A stretch of 64,000 nt of DNA from Lepidodermella squamata (taxonomy: Eukaryota > Gastrotricha). A program made the translations under genes and the position numbers. The stretch covers positions 3,472,001 through 3,536,000 of the forward strand of contig JBLDXI010000007.1 in assembly GCA_047495785.1 (NCBI GenBank), read 5' to 3'. Positions within the stretch are counted from its first letter, which is position 1; every line of letters starts with the position of its first letter. The notes beneath the pieces were generated by a model. That model worked only from the letters and a program-made list of their open reading frames with translations, ran no database searches and was not told the origin of the DNA. Below, in pieces: positions 34,278-46,000 of this stretch.

Positions 34278-36629
34278 TCATTGTCGTCCGAAAACTGCAG
34301 ACTCTCCTGGTAACAACATTATCACGCTTGTAGTTAAAGAAGCTAAGAGGGCAATAACGGCTAGAGCCATGGTTTGACCAATAAGATAGTTGCTTAAAAT
34401 TAAGAAAACGAGTACAGTTAGTCCGTAAAGTGACGTCAGATTCCATTGGGCAAGCCTGATTTTCGTGAGCTCCACTTTGAATTCATTTTGAATCTTGTAG
34501 TGTCGAAGTTCAAAAGCAAACCACGCTCCAATATTGATTATGAGCCCACCAAAAGCTACCCAAGCAGCGAAAAAATAGCCTTGATACGTTGAATTGAAGT
34601 AGAAAGATCGAACTAATCGAAAAGTATCAGTCTCAGCATCATACCGACTCAGCTCTCGTATGACTTCGTAATAGGGTTCCACTCGATCGACCGAGAACCA
34701 GACTATCAAATAAAGTGCGGAAGCTGCTACGAAAACTGCCAGGTAAATACGGGTGAATTTCCGAACATGGGCTTTGTTTATAATGTTTAATTTGGAATTC
34801 GTCTTGGCGCGTTTTACTACCGCAGCTTTTGGGTGGAGGTTGTAATATAGCATCCTAGAACTTGGCGGAGTAGTTTGGCTGCGTCGCACTGATCGATAGT
34901 GAGACCAAAGGATGAATAATCTGCTGAACAAAGTACCTTCCAAAATCGCCATGGCAATGAGCGGGATAGCGCGTTGAAAGTAGAATATCGTGTAGGAAAA
35001 CCAAGGCTCAACAATGACAGCCAACGAAATCGAGGATGCATTGAGCAGGATGCAACCGATTATGACCATAACTTGAATGAAGTGAATGCCATGCTCTCGT
35101 TTCAGTTTGTAAAAGCAAGCTCCAATCTGAGCGATCGTAACAAGTGATCCTGAGATCGCAACAGCGTAGAAGAATTGGATAGATACTGCACTGGTCAATC
35201 TCATCTCATTTCTACGGTCCCGTGGAGGTTTCTTGTCTCCCGTTTGCCAAGTTGGAACATTCAGATAGTTGATTTTCGAATAACCTGCAAAGTTGAGCGG
35301 AGCATTCGGACCGCTCCTTCGAATAGAGCTGATGAATTCGATGCCAATGTTCTTCTTCAACTGGGCCACTACAAACAAGTCATCATCTGGCTCTAGACGA
35401 GATGAGTAGTTAAATCTGCCCATTCTAAGCCCAACATAATCAATCTCAGCGAACGATTGATTTAGCACTTGATTAATTGTATCTGGTTTATATCTGTAGA
35501 GATCAAGGCTGAGATTCATTTTTTGAAGTTTCTTCTCGGTCGAATCTAGCGCTACTAGCCCGGCTAAAGTTGCGTCGTGACATAGGATCCTCTTGTCATA
35601 ATCTGCAGGCCGTGAGGTGAAGGAACCATTGTTCATTTTTACCCATTTTTCGTCGAATCTTCTATCGAATTCTGCGAGATTGTAACCTAGGGTGCTTTTC
35701 ATCGTCATATCATCGACATTTTGCGAGGTTGAACCGACCCAAAAAGTGAACCTCATCTGCTCCCATAGTATCTCCCGTGTACAATTCGGCGCAATTTGGT
35801 TATCGGCAATAATATTCGGATCTATGATGTTTGTATAAATTGGGACGAAGACGTATTTCGATCCAGTTATCTCCAGGTTATGCGCGACGCAAAGAAATTT
35901 CGCGATCATCGCCCCCGTTTGTATCATTAGTACAATAACGCGCACATCGGAAGTTCGTAAAGACAACAAAGTGCTCTCCTCTACGTCTGTGATAACTTCA
36001 AAGTATGGAATTTCAAAGCCATTAGCCATTCCTTCGTTGAGGAGGGAAATTGACAAAGCATAGGCGCTGTTCGCATCAGATAATATGCCAAATCTGCGCC
36101 ACTTTCCTATGTCGTGGATGAAGCGTAGGAAACCGTAGATGCCAACCTCTGAACCAGATCGAATTTTGTAAAGATTAGGGTAGAGCTTCCTATTTCCGCT
36201 GATTGACGGATGGTTGCAGCCGACAGCTGAGTGCGTCATATCCAGGAATGAAACCACAGGACCTGCGGCTTTACAACCGCCTGAGAACCAAGGTCCGATG
36301 AATAATGGGGCCAATGGGAAGTCTTCATCGCGTCGAAATTCTCGATTGGTGTCGATGAGAACTTTTGCCATGAAGCTACTCCCGGCTCCCTCGTCCCTGT
36401 ATAAAGGGAGAAGATTATAACCGGGTAGAAATTCGTCTCGCTTGTTCGCTTCTTCCACGGCGATTTCAGTTGCGATAAGGCAGGCTTCACCTTTTCGAGG
36501 AGCATCGCCTGTAAGACCGAGAAAAACTAGCATAGACATATTCTTGCTTCGATAAGGATCTTGAGCGATTGCAAGGGCGGTGAACAATGAAGTTTCGAGC
36601 ATAATTGCTAAACAACATCTTAGAAGCAT
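34278..36629 (-). CDS. GABA-B-type class C GPCR, copy 3 (single exon)
   Basis: A 783-aa intronless frame. The signal peptide is MLLRCCLAIMLETSLFTALA. The ligand-binding domain contains LGLTGDAPRKGEACLIATEI, FIGPWFSGGCKAAGPVV, LYPNLYKIRSGSE and RPADYDKRILCHDATLAGLV, which recur in copies 4 and 5. The hinge is VPTWQTGDKKPPRDRRNEMR. The seven-helix domain begins AVSIQFFYAVAISGSLVTIA, with TM3-like FYFQRAIPLIAMAILEGTLF, and ends MALAVIALLASLTTSVIMLL. A TATA-like hexamer 39 bases upstream of the ATG implies a very short leader. The predicted cytoplasmic tail is short, without the coiled coil that holds vertebrate GABA-B heterodimers together. Confidence 0.87.
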   Translation of the reverse strand: MLLRCCLAIMLETSLFTALAIAQDPYRSKNMSMLVFLGLTGDAPRKGEACLIATEIAVEEANKRDEFLPGYNLLPLYRDEGAGSSFMAKVLIDTNREFRRDEDFPLAPLFIGPWFSGGCKAAGPVVSFLDMTHSAVGCNHPSISGNRKLYPNLYKIRSGSEVGIYGFLRFIHDIGKWRRFGILSDANSAYALSISLLNEGMANGFEIPYFEVITDVEESTLLSLRTSDVRVIVLMIQTGAMIAKFLCVAHNLEITGSKYVFVPIYTNIIDPNIIADNQIAPNCTREILWEQMRFTFWVGSTSQNVDDMTMKSTLGYNLAEFDRRFDEKWVKMNNGSFTSRPADYDKRILCHDATLAGLVALDSTEKKLQKMNLSLDLYRYKPDTINQVLNQSFAEIDYVGLRMGRFNYSSRLEPDDDLFVVAQLKKNIGIEFISSIRRSGPNAPLNFAGYSKINYLNVPTWQTGDKKPPRDRRNEMRLTSAVSIQFFYAVAISGSLVTIAQIGACFYKLKREHGIHFIQVMVIIGCILLNASSISLAVIVEPWFSYTIFYFQRAIPLIAMAILEGTLFSRLFILWSHYRSVRRSQTTPPSSRMLYYNLHPKAAVVKRAKTNSKLNIINKAHVRKFTRIYLAVFVAASALYLIVWFSVDRVEPYYEVIRELSRYDAETDTFRLVRSFYFNSTYQGYFFAAWVAFGGLIINIGAWFAFELRHYKIQNEFKVELTKIRLAQWNLTSLYGLTVLVFLILSNYLIGQTMALAVIALLASLTTSVIMLLPGESAVFGRQ

Positions 36630-36667
36630 TTTTTTAAAAGCGACTTTTTGAGCAAAATAAGCCGCGC

Positions 36668-36673
36668 TTTATA
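36668..36673 (-). promoter_or_regulatory. TATA-like box of GABA-B-type copy 3
   Basis: The minus strand reads GCATATAAAGCGCGG here, 39 bases before the start codon at 36629. Copy 5 has a similar TATATAA stretch about 45 bases before its ATG. This is pattern evidence only. Confidence 0.4.
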
Positions 36674-37420
36674 TGCGATTAGCTGACTGATGCAATCAGA
36701 CACCAGAGACTACTTTTCTCTCGAGAAATTCGAATCTTCATGATATCCGGAATGATGGCCATTGATCTAGGAAATATTGCCGTCACAACTCAAGTATGTC
36801 GCTATCCGATCATAGATTGTTATTTGCAAAGTTAGGGGGCGTCGAAAATGTCGGATTCGATAATTGTTCTAGCCAGCTTGAAAGTGGCACGTGACATTTA
36901 ATAATTCAAAATTAATATTTCCCTCACTAAAACGAATGCTTTTTACTTGTCCACTCAAGTCTGAAAGCTTACATCCGGATTTTCGACTCCGCTAGCCGTC
37001 AACGGTATATTATTCAAGTGCGTTTCAGGAAGCCTACTGACCAGCCATTTTCCTCGTTTATGCTGAGAAGCGAGGATAAGAAGCTGTTTTGACGTGGAAA
37101 AAGAGAAACAGGCTTGTCGTCCACATTAATGTTTTACCTGAGCAAATCTGGTCAAATCATGTGAAAATCTAGTGAGATATCGAATGCAATGTATCTCTCT
37201 GCCAAATTCAATCAAGCGTATATTAATGGAACAGTTTTCTGAAATTGTTCCCAGCGAGCAGGGACAGTAGAAGGCTTCAAACCGGAAAAACATCAGGTAA
37301 GTGACTCCACTAGGTTAGAAAAGCCGATGAATTTCTCGGGTAGAAACAAATCGGTAGGCAGGGGCACATTGAAGTTTGTGAAATCACAGAGAAATTACAG
37401 GACTTTGCTTTGATGGTGTT
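36674..37420. other. intergenic region
   Basis: No exon or RNA gene was recognised between GABA-B-type copy 3 and the foldback element. Confidence 0.35.
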
Positions 37421-38049
37421 AAGGGCGTGCCACAAACGCGTGTCAAATCACCAATTCAGTCGTCAACATTCAAATCGCCGTGCTTTTAGCATTTTTTGCA
37501 AAAAATCCTCATGATGATTTGCTTATTTGAATTTGACTGGACCCATGCCACAAACGAACATTCAAATGCGCTAATTCAAATAAGCTTTTTTGCTATCAAC
37601 GTCCACGAAAAAAACTAGAAATGGAGCCTCCTGGAATCGAACTTGCGTTCTCTAGAAATTGAAGCTAGTGCCCCAACCAATGAGCAATGGTGGATTGATA
37701 GAAGACACGCATTCTTTTTGCACATATTGCCGACTATTGTTTTCAAGTCGTTGATCCAACTGATAGAAAAAAAATAGTTTTCATGGGAAAATTAATTGTG
37801 GCGTAGTTGCTCATTGGTCTGAGCACTTTCCTCAATCACTAAAGATCGCAAGTTCGATTCCACAAGTCTCCGTTCTTATTTTCGTCTTCGTGAACGTGTG
37901 ATAGCAAAAAAGCTTATTTGAATTAGCGCATTCGAATGTTCGTTTGTGGCATGGGTCCCGTCAAATTCAAATAAGCAAATCGTTAAATACGACTGCGCGG
38001 TGTTTTTTGCAAAATCAAGAAGCAAACACGAGTCTGTGGCCCGCCCTTT
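37421..38049. mobile_element. foldback (inverted-repeat) element with tRNA-like boxes
   Basis: The two halves are inverted copies. The outer ends match (AAGGGCGTGCCACAAACGCG at 37421; the complement of the right end is AAGGGCGGGCCACAGACTCG). An inner block of about 85 bases (37511-37597 versus 37900-37985) is almost perfectly inverted. Each half also carries a tRNA-like stretch with GCTCATTGGT and GCAAGTTCGATTCC, similar to pol III A and B boxes. No protein is encoded, so this is a non-autonomous foldback/MITE-like element, possibly built from two head-to-head tRNA-derived SINE copies. No clean target-site duplication was found. Confidence 0.7.
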
Positions 38050-38255
38050 ACATTGCAACCAGTAAACAGCAAAATTTGGGCTTCCACCGCAACGAAAGCC
38101 GGGTTGGCCTTCTTGCTAATACACTTGTGATTTTATTTGATCAACGCCTTCTGACTTTTTTTTATCTAGTTTTAAGCCATATGACCAAATATAATGGAAC
38201 TGAAATCGATTTTAACATTAACCTTTTACGCTTTCAGCTTACACCATAAATGACG

Positions 38256-40665
38256 CTATCTAATGGTAATAGATTGATGATGAGGCAAGTCAATTTCAAT
38301 CGTGCTTCGCGGCTTAGGCCATAAAACAATCGAAGCATTGGAGACCGAGAACAACAGAGAAACTATCGCAAGTGTTTGACTAGTTTCTACCGGATTATCC
38401 GCTAATACGAGACATATTAACACAGTAGCAGAGTAAATTGTCCCAATATTTGCGGCTATCAGCCTAATTCTTGAAATCTCAATCAACCGAATGCTCCCAT
38501 GACGGTAATGTCTCGTCTCATAGACTATCCAAACGCATATTGCGGATAACAAAAATCCCATCAGTAACAAAGGGAGTAGCCAAAACAACTCCTCGCTCGA
38601 TTCCAAAGTCGATACCAAGTTAACGTAGAATGTATCTGCTTCGAAATTATAAGGATTCTCAGTTTTTAGATATCTCTCTCGATTGACAGGATTAGCCTGA
38701 GAGAACCAGGCCGCCAAATAGGCCAATAAGACGAGTTTTGAAGCGAAAATTGCTTTCAACATCAGACGTCGAGCACTGTCGAAACTTTCAATGGCTGGTG
38801 GGCGGTTTAAAACACTTCCGCTACCTCTCGTACTCCGACTTCCTGCAATATTTACGGTATGTCGGCTGGTACGTGTTAGAAATATATTTCTGCTATGCCT
38901 TTCGAGTAGAAGTCGGCTGAAAACAGATGCCTGAAAATAGTGGGTAACATAAATGTAAAATGGACAAATCAGACAGTTTTCAAACCTGGGACAGGCTAAA
39001 GCCGAATATCAGGAATATCCTCTGAAGGTAAAATACAGCAATCGAAGTATTCAAATCAATACTCAGAGCAAAAACAATGCTTGCTGCGTTGAAGCTCATA
39101 GATGAACTACAGAATAGAACCATCTCTTCGCCAATGCTGCCAGATTTTTTAATCCACTGACAGATCCAACAGAGCTGAATGATTGAAATCAGAATTGATA
39201 TTCCTATTACACACCACGAGAATGAAGGGGTGATTGCAATGTGAACGATTTGAAGCCGATATTGATCCCTAGGTTGTTTTCCATCAATAGTAAACCATTT
39301 CACAGGTCGATAATCTTTCCTCATGGAATAGCTAGAGTATGCAGTTGCAGATTCGTTCTGAAATGCCCTTCGGAAAGAACTCAGCACTTGAGGACCAGTT
39401 TCATCGGCAGCTTGTATCGTAACGTAAACATCATCATCCGGCTCTAATCTTGATGAATACTTAAATCGGCCTATTCTAAGCCCGATATAGTCAACATTAG
39501 CTAAAGAATAATTTAACATGGCCGCAATTTGCTTCGGATAAGTTTTGTAATCTGTTATGGACAAATTTTTGGCCGCCAAACCACTTTCAGTCATGTTCAA
39601 TGCAACAAGCGCGGCTAACATCGAATCGTGGCAGAAAATTCTCTTGTCGTAGTCTGTCGGTTTTGATTTCGAACCATTGCTCATGGCATTCCATTTTCTG
39701 TCAAATTTAGCCTCAAATTCTGCGAGGTTGTAACCGAATGTGGACTTCATGCTAGGATCATCCAAATTAGTGGCTATCCAACCGCTCCAAAAAGTGTATT
39801 TGAACTGATCCATCAAGATGCTTCGCGAGCACCCAGGTATCATTTGATTCTCCGCTAACGACATGGGATCGACGTAAGTTGTGAAAAGTGGTAGAAACAC
39901 ATACCGCTCTCCAGTTAGTCCCGACAAATAGGCTTTGCATAAGAATTTTACTGTTAACGTTGTCGAAGCGACTGTGAGAGCAATAATTCGCATATCAGCT
40001 GATTTCAGTGAAACAATTACCGAGTCTTCAATATCATTAACAACTTCGAAGAAAGGAATGTCGAAGTTGTTTTGAAGTCCAACGTTAAGGAGTGGAATTG
40101 CTGTTAGGTAGGCATTTGCAGCATCAGTGACTATTCCGAAACGTCTCCAGCCTCCGAGATCGTTGATAAATCTTAGAAGGGAGAAAACCATCATTTCAGC
40201 GCCACTTCGAGCTTTGTACAAACTTGGGTACATAACTCTGTTATTGGTCATGACCGGGTGGTTGCAACCGATGGCTGAATTCGCTAGGTTAAGCTGGGCT
40301 CCGATCAGACCGATGGGGCGACATCCAGTTGAGAACCATGGTCCAACGAAAACAGGCGCCATATTTTGAATGATTCCATTTGAAAATGATTGCGAAGTCT
40401 CAATGATTGCCCGTGTTGCTTGGATGCTGCTCGCACCCTCATCGCGGTATATTGGGGATATTCGATAGCCTGGCAAGAAATCGGACTTTTTGTTCGCCTC
40501 TTCAATCGCTATATCGATGGCGATTATGCAGGATTCAGCTTTCCGCGGGGCATCGCCAGTTAGACCGATTAACGATAGAATTCGCAAATCCGTGGCACTC
40601 CAGACTCCAGCTATCCACAAACCAGGGATAATTAAGGTTGCGTTCAGAAATAGGTAATTATACAT
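38256..40665 (-). CDS. GABA-B-type class C GPCR, copy 4
   Basis: Two exons (40665-38986 and 38930-38256) give 784 aa. The single 55-nt intron sits inside the seven-helix domain right after the TM3-like stretch (FYLQRIFLIFGFSLSQ). The signal peptide lies in the first 24 residues. The ligand domain includes LSLIGLTGDAPRKAESCIIA, FVGPWFSTGCRPIGLI, MYPSLYKARSGAEM and PTDYDKRIFCHDSMLAALV, close to copy 5 and next closest to copy 3. The hinge reads VKWFTIDGKQPRDQYRLQ. After the intron, SRLLLERHSRN and TM5-TM7 follow, with the extracellular NPYNFEADTF loop shared by copy 5. Role inferred from family: G-protein-coupled receptor at the cell surface for an amino-acid-like or unknown ligand. Confidence 0.86.
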
Positions 40666-41981
40666 CCTTTTTTTAAACTTTGACCCTATAGTGAATAAAT
40701 GGCTTTGAGATTCGACTCAGACTACTAATAGATCAAACGCCCGCGCAACGAACGGAAATAAGCCACGCAGCGAATTGTCATAGAAAACTCATCTGGCTGA
40801 GTGTTATTTGTGCATCCTTTCTCAGAGATGTGTGATGTAACATCCCTTCAACACTATGTGGACTTTTACCTTGTCAGACAAACTGGGTGCATGAAATTGC
40901 AAACCTGTGATGAACAAGCTTTTTTTGTGAGTTCTTATGGAACAAAATGAATCGCACATCGTCCGTTATGAAACATGTGCGATCTTCACGATTTATGACA
41001 TGATAACAGGCTATTTAATGTTGTTTTCCTATTGAATTACTCGCCGCTGGATTCCACTGCAGTTGAAACAAGTTGACAGTATATTATATCTTCACGCTTC
41101 AGATCGAAAGATTCTTGTAAATTAGTTGGATTTTCGTGTTTGTCATGCATTTCTCAGCGCGAAACATGGACACGGAGTGAAAGCTGAGCCGGATCGGCCT
41201 GAAATGCGACTAAAGACCCGAAGCTTGAATTTGAAGCTTCGTATGAACTAAGCTTTGTTAGGTTGAACTAACAGCCATTATTCCCACACTCTAATTACAC
41301 ACTTCATTCTTTGGACGGAGTTTCTTCCTTGACTGCGCATAAGAGGTTGATGGATAATTTGAATTCGATCGCAAATCGCAAAATAAAAGCATTGAGCGAC
41401 AAAGCTTCCATTCTACACAAAGCCGTGGCATGTGGCGGCTTGTTGCAGCAACGTTCCTGGGACGTCAGCGTTCATCGCAAATCCTGGGCTGAAAAGCAGC
41501 CGTCCCTGACTGACTCGATAGACTCGAAAAGCTTAAATTTCTTTCCTCGTAGAATACCCTCGAAAAGGTTTATGGCAGGAGCTAGTTGCTTGCGACTTGC
41601 GAAGCTAGCAATCAGCTACTGATTGTCTATCGTGAAAGCCTTAGTCTTAACACTTACCCCTGCGTATGAGGCTGTGATGGGTAAGTTTAATTCTGCCGCG
41701 AGTTTATGGCCTCAAGTCTCAAGTGTGAATGCATCCACTCCGTTGAACCTGCTGCAGCAATTTAACAATTGCTCTCAAACACACCTTGAGTGCGAGGTGG
41801 CATTATTTATGTTTTGGGTGACATTGAAGGCCGTGTGTAAAGTTCATTCGTAGCGTTTTATCACTTTTATCTCCGCCCTCATAATTGTCTTGTCTAGTAA
41901 TTACTTCTCTCGGCAAAGGTTATTTAAACGAATATTCCTGAATTGGTGGATTTAATACCCCTCATACTTACTCTTACTTAG
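40666..41981. other. divergent intergenic region
   Basis: The spacer lies between the 5' ends of GABA-B-type copy 4 (minus) and the small Cys-rich gene (plus), so it should hold two promoters. A frame of about 100 codons at 41311-41622 has no domain or splice support. Confidence 0.35.
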
Positions 41982-42849
41982 ATGCCTAGGAAAATTGAAC
42001 TCATTTTTATTCTGCTTTTGGCGGTTGTAATTGCCGTGGATTGCTGCGCGCCAACTTCTTTAACCGCGTCCTGCCCTGATACGTGCGCCGCCGGAAATAC
42101 CTGTGCCGATGTTGCTTGCTCTGGTAACCAATATTGCGCACCTGCAGTGAGTTGAACTGCTAGTGAAAGAACACTCGACTAAAAATTCAAACTCTGTCAA
42201 CAGAATGCCTACCAAATGTGCACTTTGAAAAGCAATATTCCTGGAACGTCATCCTTCATCAACTTCTGCTTCTCAAACCCTGGCCTGGCATGCAGCACTC
42301 TAACTGGAGGAGCGGTAATACCTTGCTACTTTCTTATTTGCGATTTCCAATTCAAGTTAACATGAAGAGCGTGTTCCCGAGCAAGATTTACAGCGATTTT
42401 GACCAATGCTGTGCAGCTACTTCGTCCAATGTCAGATATGAAACCTTCGTGAGCAAAGATGCCGCCCAGGCCTATGCAGTACTGCCTCTGATCTGCGTCG
42501 GAGCCCTCGATAACACGCCCTATAAAGTTTGTGCTCGTACGGACACAGGCTGTAAAGGAACCTGCACTCGGTTTCCGAATGTATGCAACGCTCCCGGGCA
42601 GCTTAACGTCTCGTCTACTGTAGGTTTTACACGTTATCTCTAGTAAAACTTGATATGTCTTGTGCGTTCTCTCCACCCCAGAATCCTGCACTTGCCGGTG
42701 GCATCTATGCATTTCAGACGTTTTCCAGTTGTTGCAATGCGCTCGCCTCGGCGTTTAGGGTTGTCTACAAAGCTGGAGGTTCATCAGTTTACGGTGGCTC
42801 TTTCGACACTTGCTTTCAGAAAACTGTTGCATCCGGCGAACGCTGTTGA
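41982..42849 (+). CDS. small secreted Cys-rich protein
   Basis: Four exons (41982-42146, 42204-42314, 42368-42619, 42682-42849), all in phase 0, give 231 aa. A strong signal peptide (MPRKIELIFILLLAVVIAV) precedes about 20 Cys spread through the mature part (for example CPDTCAAGNTCADVACSGN, DQCCAATSSN, CNAPGQ and SSCCNALASAF). The protein ends GERC. Repeated use of phase-0 introns and CC pairs in the middle and last exons suggests a duplicated Cys-rich unit. I do not recognise the family. The third exon acceptor (CATGAAG) is weak and chosen because it keeps the frame. Confidence 0.6.
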
Positions 42850-43068
42850 GCCTTCAATTTTTGAAGCATTGATTATATTAGACATGATCAAACTGGCCAG
42901 AAATAAACGCCGCTTTTCAAGTTTTTTCGCTCAACACTGTCTCACGTTGATCATTTGTAGGTAGCGGGGAAGGCTCAACATTTATTTGATCGGATGGATT
43001 TTTAGCCTATTTTGAAAATGTTAAAATTAAAATTAAAATTTACAAAGGCAACCGAAGGTAAGTAGCTA

Positions 43069-46000
43069 CTAACGATTATCGCAGTTGACTCCAGTCCAGC
43101 CAGGTTTGCAGGCACATTTGTAACCTGAGTGGCAGAAGCCATTTTTACAGGGAGTTGTGCATTTCGCTGAAAATAGGAAGCAAACTTTGAAGAACACGAA
43201 AAACTTCACAGAATAATACCCGTTCCCCGTAAATGTAAAAAAGTAGTATAATTGCTAACCTAAATTGTAAATTTTGATGTCACGGATGTCCAATTTGTTG
43301 CCGTATGTTGAATGGAAAGAAAAAACAGCGGGCGCAACTGTCGGGTCGTTTATAGGCAGCGAAATTAGAAACATGAAACCATCGATCAAATTGATGCACG
43401 AATTCGTGTCGCAATAGTCTACCCAGACCTGATTGCCATATTTAAAAACTACGCCGAGGTGGAAAACCCCTTCAAACATCGGAGATGGCAGCCTTCTTTT
43501 GACAGCATTATTCCCATAACCTCCTGCGTTTCTCGCCACTGAAGCAGTTTGAACGAGTATTTCCGAATCAGTTGTGTTCATCACCGTATATTTGAAGTAC
43601 ATTCCAGCGAAACACAGCGTTATGTTGTTGGTTCCGGGAGGGTTGACCGTTGTGAACATATTTGATGAATTCGTAGTTGGTCCGAAGTAGAAAGACCCTC
43701 CAGTTGTCCTAACCACTTCAAGCGTTATGTTCATTGAAAAATCGGTCAACGGCATAGCCTAAAATTGTGCTCTGGGGTAGAAGAAAATGATAGGATTTCT
43801 GAAGAGCTTACGGCTCGACTGACCAAGTAACCTCGGGTCCATCCCGCAGTATTCCCCAAACGTATGACATAATTAGTCATCACAGAATTCCCGTCACCAC
43901 CAAGTCGTTCGGTGACCCAGTCGCTCACTAAAAATGCAAATCGATGACGAACTTGGAAAGTAATAGGCTTTAAACTTACGACGCTTGCCGTCAGCTGTGT
44001 AACTCAAAGTGGGGACGAAAGAATTTTGGTCGAACTTAGGATTCTTATTTATTTATTTATTTATTTAAAGAGCCATAACGCCCAGAAGAGGACAGCTCAG
44101 ACAAGTGATCAATAGAAAAGTAAAGTCAACAACAAAATTGAAAATCGAAATAGCATAAATAGTAGACTGATCGGGATCACTATCGAAATCAATGCAATGA
44201 TCAACATAACATGAAAAATATGAAAATATATGAATATTCAACAATCAGAGCAGAGCGGCATTAATGTTGTAGTAGTGTAGATAAGCCGCTTGGCGACACG
44301 CCTTCGCTGACTCCGCTTCGTGAACGCTCGAAGGCATTTGATTCCACAAGTGCGGGCCACGGTACGACATGCTTAGTTGGCCTCGCTCGGATGTGTAGGT
44401 CGGTTTTAACATGGGTTCGAAATTACGGCAGCTGTAGCCGTGGCTGCGATCGTTCAACTTAAACATCAACGTGAATTCATCCGGCGCCATCTTGTTCAGG
44501 CTCTTCCACATGAATGTACATAGGTGCATCGCATGTTTCTGGCCGACTGTTAGCCACCCAAGTCGATGCCGCAGCGGGGCCGGATCCGCCAATGGATGAG
44601 CGCCGTATATGATTTTGATAGCTCGATCCTGCGACGATTGCAGTTTGTCGCGAGTCGATTTTGAGGCCTGTCCGAGGGTGAGGTCGCCATAATTCAGGTG
44701 GCTGACGACGAGGCCATTTGTCATCATAACAGCAGTTTTGCGATCGATTCCAGCGTTGACAGCTTGTTTGAGAGCAAAAAGGCCTTTTCGGGCTTTGCCT
44801 TTGGCCATCTCGACGTGCTCATCGAATTGTAGCTTGTTGTCAATTTTGAAACCAAGGGTATCCATGATTTCTGACGGCTTTATCGCAACTCCTCCGATTG
44901 TGACCTTGAAATCGGGCGCTGTCGAGAGGTGTGGTTTGAGAAGCATGAATTGCGATTTTTTCCCATTTACTGCGAGGCTGTTCTGTTTTAGCCATGCGCA
45001 TACCCTGTCAAGTTCCAGTTGCAGAACTGAGTGGAGTTCGTTGATGTTCTTCGATCCGTAAAAAATTGTAATGTCGTCGGCGTATTGTGCTATACCGCAT
45101 CTCCTTAAAATCAAAGGCAGGTCGTTTACATAAATTGTAAACATGAGTGGCCCAAGAACCGATCCTTGTGGCACACCGCAATCAATTGACTCGAACGGGG
45201 ATGCTTCGCCGTTGATTTTCGTGGTTTGGCGGCGATTGCTCAAGTAGTTTATCAATAGGCGAATTGACTTTTCCGTTACACCAGCGGATCGGAGAGATTC
45301 GATAATCCCATCGTGGTGGAGCGTGTCGAAGGCTTTGGATAAGTCGATCGACACGGCTCCAACCACGTTTCCTTTGTCAAGTAGATGTCGCCAGCGTTCG
45401 GTGAACGATGCCACGCAGGTGTCAGTCGAATGGTATTGACGAAATCCGTGTTGTGCCGGTGTTAAGAATTTGATCGCTCGCAAATGATCTTTCAGCTGTG
45501 TTGCCAGGCAACGCTCGAACGTACGAGATAGTGGTGAAGTGATCGAAATCGGCCTAAAATTCCCAACCTCAGCCTTTGATCCGGACTTATGCAGCGGTGT
45601 GACAATAGCCGTTTTCCAATCACTGATAAAGACACCATCTCGAATGGCCAAGTTGAAGAGCGCTGTGAGATGCCGAGCAATTGAAGGCTTTGCCATCTTC
45701 ACGATGCACTCGGGGATGCCGTCGAACCCGGTCGTAGCCTTGTAACTCAGTTTGTCGATCGCTTTTTCGACATCGGTGACCGAGACAGGTCGAAACGTAA
45801 ACGGCGTTGAGCTTCGTTTACGTCTTGCGAAGTTCAGACAGCCTGCGAGACTTTCGGCCACGATTTTTCCTGCTTGTGAGAAGAACAGATTAAAATTGGT
45901 GGCCTTTTGCAATGACTCATCTCTTGATAGCTGCGTCCAGACGTTGCGGTTCTTTGGCTTGGGACGGAAATCTTTGACGATTCGCCACAATTTTCGCGGG

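Noticed and set aside
37620-37865. Functional tRNA genes
   Set aside because: D-arm-like and TTCGATTCC motifs exist in both arms of the foldback element, but acceptor, anticodon and T stems do not pair properly.
41311-41853. Plus-strand frames of 76-103 codons upstream of the small Cys-rich gene
   Set aside because: No domain, splice sites or similarity to neighbours; they sit in a divergent promoter region.
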